From: an uncultured bacterium
GTDB lineage: Bacteria; Patescibacteria; Paceibacteria; UBA9973; Zambryskibacteraceae
Direction of reading: 5' to 3'
Length of the DNA: 7,898 nt
Assembly (NCBI GenBank): GCA_903918125.1
Contig: CAIXDB010000132.1
Location: 1-7,898 of the forward strand
Below the pieces are notes generated by a model. The model was not told where the DNA came from, did not search any database, and saw only the letters and a list, made by a program, of their open reading frames with translations. The position numbers were made by a program, and so were the translations under genes. Positions 1-5,397 of this stretch are shown here, piece by piece (position 1 is the stretch's first letter; every line of letters begins with the position of its first letter).

Positions 1-581
1 AGTTTCGTATCAAACTTTGCACCGCCGAGAATAAACAGAAACGGGCGCGCTGGCGCAAACGCCTTCGACAAATTTTCTATTTCTTGTCGCAGAAGCAATC
101 CGCCGTAGTGCGGAAGAAGTTTCGGCACGCCGATAATCGACGCATGTTCGCGATGCATGACAGAGAACGCATCGTCGACATACATGTCCGCCATCTGCGC
201 AAGCTTCTGTGCAAATTCCGGATCGTTTTTTTTCTCGCCGTCGTTCACGCGCACGTTTTGAAAAAGCAGCACCCCCCCGTCTTTTAATTCTAAAAGTTTC
301 GCAACAGCCTCCGGCGTAAAATATGTCGGACAAAAATCCAACGGGAAATATCCTTTCAAATAATCAAACATCGGCAGAAGTGTCGTCGACTCCTTGCCTT
401 CGCAGTGCGCGATAATTATCGTCTGCGCTTTTTTCGAACGCAAAAAATCCACGGTCTCGATCGAGCGCTCGAGTCGATACGGGTCGGTTACTTTTCCGTC
501 TTGTATCGGCACGTTCAAGTCAAGTCGTAACAGCACTCGCTTTCCTTCCAATTCAACACCCTCGTCAATGTAATGAATCAT
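1..581 (-). CDS. pgk: Phosphoglycerate kinase, N-terminal part (3' end outside window)
   Basis: Cytoplasmic glycolytic enzyme that interconverts 1,3-bisphosphoglycerate + ADP and 3-phosphoglycerate + ATP. Translating from the ATG at 581 gives 193 complete codons, open to the window edge. The visible part is the N-terminal, 3-phosphoglycerate-binding domain and the start of the interdomain region. Family landmarks are RLDLNVP (residues 19-25, with Asp21 and Asn23), the substrate arginine in PYRL (Arg36), QNVRV (Arg111), DDAFSVMHREHAS (136-148, Arg144) and LGGAKFDTK (185-193). The usual HLGRP loop reads HCEGK (59-63): the His is kept but the substrate-binding Arg is lost. The substrate pocket is therefore divergent, although the family call is secure. 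The gene follows tpiA by 59 nt and is probably co-transcribed with it. No Shine-Dalgarno precedes the start; the leader is A-rich. The C-terminal nucleotide-binding domain (about 200 residues in the family) is not in the window. Confidence 0.93.
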   Translation of the reverse strand, partial: MIHYIDEGVELEGKRVLLRLDLNVPIQDGKVTDPYRLERSIETVDFLRSKKAQTIIIAHCEGKESTTLLPMFDYLKGYFPLDFCPTYFTPEAVAKLLELKDGGVLLFQNVRVNDGEKKNDPEFAQKLAQMADMYVDDAFSVMHREHASIIGVPKLLPHYGGLLLRQEIENLSKAFAPARPFLFILGGAKFDTK

Positions 582-599
582 GTTTTTTTGATTAATTTC

Positions 600-630
600 G
601 TCCGAGGATTACCTCGGACATAAGTGTCCG
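600..630 (-). repeat. Two overlapping inverted repeats (alternative hairpins) in the tpiA-pgk gap
   Basis: Two perfect stems share bases. One pairs 600-607 with 612-619 (8 bp, 4-nt loop ATTA). The other pairs 615-620 with 625-630 (6 bp, 4-nt loop). They overlap at 615-619, so in RNA the full stems are mutually exclusive. In the minus-strand transcript the 6-bp hairpin comes first, just after the tpiA stop, and the 8-bp hairpin lies about 18 nt before the pgk start. No U-tract follows either stem, so this is not a classical intrinsic terminator. It could be an mRNA stability or processing element, a pgk leader switch, or one copy of a genome-wide short palindromic repeat. Pairing is read directly from the sequence; function is unknown. 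Confidence 0.6.
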
Positions 631-640
631 CTACGCTCCC

Positions 641-1411
641 TTAAATTGCTTCAATATCTTTTACAATCTGCACGAAATTTTTCGGTTTCAAACTTTCGCG
701 ACCGACAAGCAGGCCGGACACATTGCCTTCGCGCACGATTTCCGCCGCGTTGACCACATCCACCGACCCGCCGTACAAAATCCGCACACCGTCCGCAAGC
801 GCACCATACGCGTCCGACAAAATTTTGCGGATGAAAATCGCCGTCTCGTGCACATCGCGCGGAGTCATTGCGTATTTTGCGCCGATTGCCCAGACCGGCT
901 CGTATGCCACGACAACATGGTCGAGTGATTTGCGCGACACGTCTTTCAACGCCGAGAGCAATTGCCCGCGAATGAACGCCAAGTAGTCGCCGTTGTGATC
1001 CCTCTTCGCCTCGCCGACACACACGATCGCCGTCATCCCTTCGCCGACCACCGCGCGCACTTTTTTGTTGACCATTTCGTCCGTCTCACCGCGCGCGCGT
1101 CGCTCCGAATGTCCGATGATGACCATACTCACCTTGAAATCCGGCAATTGCGCGTAGCCGACCTCGCCCGTGTACGCGCCGGACGTTTCCGGAGACGCAT
1201 CCTGCGCACCAAGCATCAACGTCGCACTGACCACGCCCCCAACCGCGCTCGCCAAGACCGGCAAATACACAAACGGTGGACAGAGCACCACCTCGGTTTT
1301 TTTCAACCCGCGCAAGCCCTTTTTGACATCCGCACCAATCTTTTTGGCCTCCGCCAACCCCACCGGATTCATCTTCCAATTCCCCACCACAAGTTTTTTT
1401 AATCGTTTCAT
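641..1411 (-). CDS. tpiA: Triosephosphate isomerase
   Basis: Cytoplasmic TIM-barrel enzyme interconverting dihydroxyacetone phosphate and glyceraldehyde 3-phosphate. At 256 aa it has the normal full length (about 250). Catalytic residues are all visible: Asn11 and Lys13 in VVGNWKMN, the electrophile His101 in IIGHSERR, the base Glu171 in AYEPVWAIG, and the phosphate-binding GGS at 214-216 with LLVGRESL near the C-terminus. GETDEMVNKKV (108-118) is also standard. Loop 6, normally AIGTGK-A-T, reads AIGAKYAMTP (175-184). This keeps the Trp-Ala-Ile-Gly hinge but changes the lid tip. The ATG at 1411 gives the family-typical N-terminus just ahead of the first beta strand. No Shine-Dalgarno is present, and a candidate promoter lies so close to the ATG that the mRNA may be nearly leaderless. 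Pgk follows, so the pair supplies consecutive lower-glycolysis functions. The neighbouring pilus genes show no metabolic link. Confidence 0.97.
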   Translation of the reverse strand: MKRLKKLVVGNWKMNPVGLAEAKKIGADVKKGLRGLKKTEVVLCPPFVYLPVLASAVGGVVSATLMLGAQDASPETSGAYTGEVGYAQLPDFKVSMVIIGHSERRARGETDEMVNKKVRAVVGEGMTAIVCVGEAKRDHNGDYLAFIRGQLLSALKDVSRKSLDHVVVAYEPVWAIGAKYAMTPRDVHETAIFIRKILSDAYGALADGVRILYGGSVDVVNAAEIVREGNVSGLLVGRESLKPKNFVQIVKDIEAI

Positions 1412-1425
1412 ACTATATATAGTAT
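1410..1425. repeat. 16-bp perfect palindrome at the tpiA start
   Basis: Bases 1410-1425 read ATACTATATATAGTAT, which is identical on both strands, and the first two bases of the tpiA ATG fall inside it. It overlaps the proposed -10 box. A regulator bound here would block both transcription and initiation, so an operator is possible. A pure AT-rich promoter sequence that is palindromic by chance is the simpler alternative. Symmetry is directly seen; the role is inferred. Confidence 0.4.
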
Positions 1426-1449
1426 CATGCCGACCACTTCCCCCGCCAA
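1421..1449 (-). promoter_or_regulatory. Candidate sigma70-type promoter for tpiA-pgk
   Basis: On the minus strand a -35-like TTGGCG (1444-1449, 4 of 6 matches to TTGACA) is separated by 17 nt from a -10-like GATACT (1421-1426, 4 of 6 matches to TATAAT). Shifted readings in the same AT-rich run, such as TACTAT, are also possible. The -10 box ends 9 nt before the tpiA ATG, so transcription would begin within a few bases of the start codon. The position in the only sizeable gap after the pilin genes fits a separate promoter for the glycolytic pair. Both boxes are imperfect, so confidence is modest. Confidence 0.4.
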
Positions 1450-1452
1450 GCT

Positions 1453-1473
1453 AGACAAACAAAACGTTTGTCT
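1453..1473 (-). terminator. Hairpin after the last pilin gene, weak terminator candidate
   Basis: Bases 1453-1460 (AGACAAAC) pair perfectly with 1466-1473 (GTTTGTCT) around a 5-nt loop. The hairpin starts 7 nt downstream of the stop codon of the 497-aa pilin, where an operon end would be expected. It is AT-rich and no U-run follows on either strand, so it does not meet the intrinsic-terminator pattern. It may instead protect the 3' end of the pilus mRNA or allow read-through into tpiA. Confidence 0.3.
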
Positions 1474-1480
1474 CACAGTT

Positions 1481-2974
1481 TTACTGCACCTCCCCCCACG
1501 AGATGGTCTGGTACTGACTCGACGTCAGCGGGAAACTTGGTGGCGGGCCGTACAGGAAGTTCGCGTCGTAGCTTGCGGGCTGGCTGGAGTAACCGCTGAC
1601 ACACACGCCACCACTGTTGCTATAACAGAAATATCCCTGGCCGTTCGAAGCGAACATGCCGTACGTGGTAAGCGAGTTGAGCAGGTTGTACGCGCCACAG
1701 TTACTATAATAGTATCGTATCGTCTGACCGTTTTGGGCGATGATGGCACCGTCGATGGTCAAGTTGTTGGCGCTGTTCATACCGACCAGAAAATTCCCTT
1801 GCGCGATGAGTCCGATGGAATCCGTGCCGTCGAAATATGTGTAGGTTAAGTTGTTATTGACGATGATATTTTTGTACGTCGATGAGTTGACGGGAAACGT
1901 GCCGGCGGCGATAGTGATGCGATTGCCTTTGACTTGTCCTTGCACCCAGACATTGTCCTCGAAAAAGAGGACACCGCTCGCCGGATACGCGTACGTGCCG
2001 ACAAGCGTCGTGGCGTTGACGCTCCACGTGCCCCAGCCGGTTTGACTGTCGGCGTTCGTGCATCCGTTCGGCGTGGACAAAAGCGAGTTAACTTTATACA
2101 CCGTAAATGTGTTGTTGGTATTGAGCACCACTTCGTACCCGGACGCACCGGAAAAGCTGAAATCGCACGAGCCGCTGCCGCACGTTTCGCCTTGCGCGGT
2201 CGTTCGTATCGTCGACAAGTCGCTCGTAATACCGCTGAAATCCACCGACGGTACGGGGAATTGTCGCCCGCTCACAAAGACATCAGAACGAGTCGGCACG
2301 GATGCGGGCGGAGTCGGGTCGCCGGAGGGATAACTCACACTCGGAACACTGGTGTACACGCCGAAATGATTGCTACCGTCGTTGAACGTCGATACGGCAC
2401 TCGTCACGACATTGTGCGCAATCGGCTCGGGTGACCCGGCTAGAAATCCGACGCCGACGTTTGAATGAATCGGTCCGGAAACATTGTCTCCGGAACCATA
2501 GTACACCAGACTATTCGTCACCATAACGTATTTTGCCAGTGACGGAATGCCGAGTTTCACTTTTATTTTACGCACCACGGTCGGATCAGTGGCGATGTTG
2601 CCCTGGGACACGACAGTCACGATGGTCGAACCGACCGCCGGCGGTGTGATGGTCAGCGTAAAACTGCCGATGTTGTTATTGTCCTTGTCGTAGTACTGGT
2701 GCACGTACGGTCCGGTCGAAGTGGCGTTGCCGTCTTTGTAGTCAGTCGCATTGTATGCCAAATGCCAGCGATAGTATTCGATACCGGCTTCAGCGATTTG
2801 AAAGGCTTGTTCGCGCTCGCCTTCGAGACGCGAGGCTTTCATGTTAATCCCCGCCCACGCCACGAGTGCGCCGACGATAACCACAGCGATGGAACCGAAC
2901 ACAATCGCTTCGATGAGCAGGTAGCCAGATTGTGCGCTGTGCATTCGAGGAGATTTGGAATTAAATTTTTTCAT
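1481..2974 (-). CDS. Large PilX/GspK-like prepilin with beta-rich C-terminal region
   Basis: A 497-aa type IV pilin-like protein, probably a minor or tip pilin. The leader of 17 residues ends SG, followed by YLLIEAIVFGSIAVVIV. Prepilin peptidase would cut after Gly17, giving Tyr at +1 instead of the usual Phe, and Glu22 at +5. The hydrophobic helix runs about 18-42, followed by the helical stretch EQAFQIAEAGIEYYRW (55-70) typical of PilX-like N-termini. The remainder is extracellular, Ser/Thr/Asn/Gly-rich and beta-predicted. Residues about 334-415 (LFFEDNVWVQGQV onward to IIAQNG) have the short repeated strand pattern of a beta-solenoid or bactofilin-like fold. Six cysteines (265, 270, 305, 426, 450, 458) could form three disulfides. 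The start overlaps the upstream stop in an ATGA, implying translational coupling; Met11 is a possible alternative start. It is the third of three prepilins in V-W-X order. The family call rests on the N-terminus; the ligand is unknown. Confidence 0.85.
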   Translation of the reverse strand: MKKFNSKSPRMHSAQSGYLLIEAIVFGSIAVVIVGALVAWAGINMKASRLEGEREQAFQIAEAGIEYYRWHLAYNATDYKDGNATSTGPYVHQYYDKDNNNIGSFTLTITPPAVGSTIVTVVSQGNIATDPTVVRKIKVKLGIPSLAKYVMVTNSLVYYGSGDNVSGPIHSNVGVGFLAGSPEPIAHNVVTSAVSTFNDGSNHFGVYTSVPSVSYPSGDPTPPASVPTRSDVFVSGRQFPVPSVDFSGITSDLSTIRTTAQGETCGSGSCDFSFSGASGYEVVLNTNNTFTVYKVNSLLSTPNGCTNADSQTGWGTWSVNATTLVGTYAYPASGVLFFEDNVWVQGQVKGNRITIAAGTFPVNSSTYKNIIVNNNLTYTYFDGTDSIGLIAQGNFLVGMNSANNLTIDGAIIAQNGQTIRYYYSNCGAYNLLNSLTTYGMFASNGQGYFCYSNSGGVCVSGYSSQPASYDANFLYGPPPSFPLTSSQYQTISWGEVQ

Positions 2975-3585
2975 AAATTGTCTTTTAAGTTACGCATCAT
3001 GACCTGCGACGTCTCCACGAGCTGTGCCGGCGAACGGTTCGGATTACTGTCAATAATAACAGTAATTTTAACCAAGCGGATGGAGGAAACGTTCACCGGC
3101 TGTGCAAGCGGTGTCGACGTGCCGGCGTAGTTTTCATCGTAATATTGAAATATCGGTGCGGTTGAACTTGCCATGACCGAGCCAATGACCGTCGAGAGCA
3201 CTTCGTTCGCGGGGTTGTACGTTGCTGGTGAGCCGGTTGGCGATGTGATACCCATGGTAATGTTCGTACCGTTCAAAAAGTATCGCACTTGCTCGATTGT
3301 GCCGTCACCATTCACGTCGCTGAAAAATGTGATGCCCGTACTGCTTGCCAGTGCGATGGCGTACGTGCCCGTGGCGGACTGCGTCGTTCCGCGCAGTTGT
3401 GTGACCATCGTTTTCACCACGTGACGCGCCGAGAGCTGTGCGTCCATACTGGCATACAAACTGAATCCGAGGTCGAACACGTCTCCTTCAAACCTACTCA
3501 GCACAAAAATAATGCAGGTTAAAATAGTGAGACTGACGAGCAGTTCGATGAGTGTAAAGCCTTTTTTGTGATGGAAGTGTTGCAT
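2971..3585 (-). CDS. PilW/GspJ-like minor prepilin
   Basis: A 204-aa prepilin. The leader MQHFHHKKG is followed by FTLIELLVSLTILTCIIFVLS, a textbook class III signal: cleavage after Gly9, Phe10 at +1, Glu14 at +5, hydrophobic helix about 10-30. The helix continues through DAQLSARHVVKTMVTQLRG (48-66), and a globular head of about 130 residues follows. Within it, DVNGDGTIE (90-98) has the Asp-x-Asn-x-Asp-Gly spacing of a calcium-binding loop and sits directly before the strand QVRYFLNG. The size and the helix-then-strand layout fit PilW/PulJ minor pseudopilins, which act in the initiating tip complex. The start is 1 nt after the TGA of the 598-aa prepilin and the stop overlaps the next ATG by 4 nt, so it is translationally coupled on both sides. 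No Shine-Dalgarno is visible. The minor-pilin call is secure; the specific equivalence to PilW is inferred from order and length. Confidence 0.85.
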   Translation of the reverse strand: MQHFHHKKGFTLIELLVSLTILTCIIFVLSRFEGDVFDLGFSLYASMDAQLSARHVVKTMVTQLRGTTQSATGTYAIALASSTGITFFSDVNGDGTIEQVRYFLNGTNITMGITSPTGSPATYNPANEVLSTVIGSVMASSTAPIFQYYDENYAGTSTPLAQPVNVSSIRLVKITVIIDSNPNRSPAQLVETSQVMMRNLKDNL

Positions 3586-3586
3586 A

Positions 3587-5383
3587 TCAGTTTGAGACGA
3601 GCGAAATATCCTGACTTTGCCACGACGCCGACAAAGAAAGCGAAGTGACGGTTGTTGTCGCGTAGCCGGCTTTTGAAATCGTCAATGTGTACGGACCGGA
3701 ACTGGTTGTCGATAACCCGCCAAACACCACTTGCCCCGGTGGCGTGCAGGAAGAAGTGAATGTGAATGATACGTCCGACACGTCCGGTGTGAACGTGGTC
3801 GACGCCGTGTTTTCGATAATTTTGTAACGGAAATAGCGATTACCGTTCACGATCGAGTTTATATTTTGGTTTGCGGTGGTGTAATACGTGCTTGCCGTGC
3901 CGTCGGGACCGGTGAAATTCCACGTCCCGCCGTCGTTGTTGCTTGCCACTTGAAACTCGACGCTTGTCGCACCGGTCGCCGGCGGTTGACTGCCCGGCAA
4001 CCAGCTGATGGTTTGAAAATTACTTGGCGATCCGGTATCGAATGATGACGACGTCAGTGTCCCACTCGCGACATACGCGCCAAATATTTTTTTAAGTTTC
4101 ATGTCGCCTGGCACGGTTGTCGTATCGATGTTCCCATCAGTCGAAAAGTACTGCGACGCCACGGTCGAAGTTGCCTGCCCCGGACCGCCCGACCAATCCG
4201 TCTGCGTCATTGTACCTTGACCGGTAACGTATGTAATCGGGCTTGAAAGCGGTGTGCCGGAAAGTGCGACGGTGGCGCCGGAAATCGGCAAACTGGTCGC
4301 ACTATCTCGCACCGTCACCAGAAGCGTTCTCGGATTTTTCGGCTGGACGATAAGTTGCACTGCTTGCGCACCGTTTGGTGCAAGACTGACGGGTGAGAGT
4401 GGGTTTTCGCCGACCAAATCATACGACGAATCGGTGCCGGAAATGGCGTACGAATCCCATTCCATATTGTTGAGAGTCAAACTTGCCGAACCGTTGGTCA
4501 TTTGATTCTGACTATATTTATACACGTTTGGATTCGTGCCGACGAGTTTGCTACCCTGCAGATTGAAGTGATAGCCAGGCACCGGTGTGCAAGTCGAAGT
4601 CTCGGAATTGACGGTGAACGTACTCAACTGGTCGATATTAAAACTGATGGCGGTCACTTGTTGCGCGACGATGGTGGCGTTTGGTTTGCTTGGATGCGGA
4701 TTGGAAACCGTCGTCGATGCCGTACTGTCAGTGGAGTAACCGGGTTCGGTCACGCTAATCTGATACCCGTTGACGCTCGGCGGAGTGTCGAGCACGGTGA
4801 GCTTGCCGGATGCGTTGGTCACATCGTTAATCAAAATGTTCGGCGTAACAGAATTGTTTGTGATAGTCACATTGGCGTTCTCCAGCGGGTTGCCGTTTGC
4901 ATCGAACACGCTGACCACCAGCGCACCGTCGGTCGTGTCGGTGATCAGTCCCTTCGGCGCGACAGTGGTGGTGATGGAAACCGGCGTGAAATCGCGACAG
5001 TTCGGACAGGCGACGTCGACTTCAACCGACTTGTAATCCGCGTCGTAGTGATTACTGTCGAACGGATCGTTTATATTTCTCACAAACGTGGTCACGGTAA
5101 ACTGACTGCCGTCGCGCACGAGTGTCTGCATGTGCGATAACACGCCGGAAGGAATGCCACTGACAATGCCGACTTCCGAGTATGGCATGTTGCGAATGGT
5201 TTCCACTTGCTCATCGAGCACATCGGCCGCGTCGATTTTGGCTTGACTGGTGTAGACAACGTTGAAAATGGACGTGTATGCGGCGTACACGGCGATGATG
5301 ATGACCGTGAACACAGACACGCCGACGACAAGTTCGACGAAACTGAAACCGCGATTAAGCTTTGGTTTGTGTAAAACTTTCAT
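3587..5383 (-). CDS. Giant PilV/GspI-like prepilin with carboxypeptidase-regulatory-like modules
   Basis: A 598-aa prepilin, several times the length of a usual minor pilin (150-200). The leader MKVLHKPKLNRG is followed by FSFVELVVGVSVFTVIIIAVYAAY; cleavage is expected after Gly12, with Phe13 at +1 and Glu17 at +5. A pilin-like head with a CPNC pair (126-129) runs to about 145. Next come beta-sandwich segments resembling CnaB or carboxypeptidase regulatory domains: about 152-226 (VVSVFDANGNPLENANVTI), about 253-347 (YHFNLQGSKLVG, MEWDSY), and a third that begins at 353-376 (LLVTVRDSATSLPISGATVALSG) and resumes at 547-583 (QVVFGGL, YTLTISKAGY). Between these halves sits a module of about 155 residues (392-546) rich in Trp/Tyr (TDWSGG, ASNNDGGTWNF, RYFRYKI). 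It is the first of the three prepilins, 14 nt after pilC. It probably projects an adhesive or stalk-like head from the pilus tip. The signal is certain; module names are by pattern only. Confidence 0.85.
   Translation of the reverse strand: MKVLHKPKLNRGFSFVELVVGVSVFTVIIIAVYAAYTSIFNVVYTSQAKIDAADVLDEQVETIRNMPYSEVGIVSGIPSGVLSHMQTLVRDGSQFTVTTFVRNINDPFDSNHYDADYKSVEVDVACPNCRDFTPVSITTTVAPKGLITDTTDGALVVSVFDANGNPLENANVTITNNSVTPNILINDVTNASGKLTVLDTPPSVNGYQISVTEPGYSTDSTASTTVSNPHPSKPNATIVAQQVTAISFNIDQLSTFTVNSETSTCTPVPGYHFNLQGSKLVGTNPNVYKYSQNQMTNGSASLTLNNMEWDSYAISGTDSSYDLVGENPLSPVSLAPNGAQAVQLIVQPKNPRTLLVTVRDSATSLPISGATVALSGTPLSSPITYVTGQGTMTQTDWSGGPGQATSTVASQYFSTDGNIDTTTVPGDMKLKKIFGAYVASGTLTSSSFDTGSPSNFQTISWLPGSQPPATGATSVEFQVASNNDGGTWNFTGPDGTASTYYTTANQNINSIVNGNRYFRYKIIENTASTTFTPDVSDVSFTFTSSCTPPGQVVFGGLSTTSSGPYTLTISKAGYATTTVTSLSLSASWQSQDISLVSN
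3746..4210 (-). other. Module inserted inside the third Ig-like domain of the giant prepilin
   Basis: Codons about 392-546 encode a Trp/Asp/Asn-rich block that splits a carboxypeptidase-regulatory-like domain between its 'GATVALSG' strand and its 'GQVVFGGL...YTLTISKAGY' end. The block has its own internal logic: YFSTDGNIDTTTVPGD, SGTLTSSSFDTGS, FQTISWLPG, VEFQVASNNDGGTWNF, RYFRYKI, DVSFTF. This looks like a jelly-roll (discoidin or carbohydrate-binding-like) beta sandwich. Boundaries are approximate. Reading frame and base composition continue without a break, so this is a domain insertion and not a DNA rearrangement artefact. The fold assignment is inference. Confidence 0.5.
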
Positions 5384-5397
5384 ACTGTCAAAATAAA

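Noticed and set aside
265..280. C7 homopolymer as a frameshift or phase-variation site
   Set aside because: The PGK frame runs intact through it and the tract is short; no evidence of switching in a housekeeping gene.
10..333. 107-codon minus-strand frame
   Set aside because: It is out of frame with the true pgk frame, which starts at 581 and carries the PGK motifs; the peptide is Arg/Cys-rich noise.
962..1402. 146-codon open frame on the plus strand
   Set aside because: Lies wholly antisense to tpiA, whose catalytic motifs are intact; the peptide shows no recognisable domain and is a shadow of the real gene.
3289..3318. True dockerin/cellulosome domain
   Set aside because: Only one calcium-loop motif is present, not the paired repeats of a dockerin, and the protein is a pilin.
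3587..3589. TGA recoded as Gly or Trp (alternative code)
   Set aside because: The TGA codons at 3587-3589 and 2971-2973 coincide exactly with the next gene's start, so they work as stops.
4502..5140. 212-codon open frame on the plus strand
   Set aside because: Antisense to the 598-aa prepilin, rich in Arg/His/Val as expected for a shadow of a Thr/Ser/Val-rich gene, with no domain or start signal.
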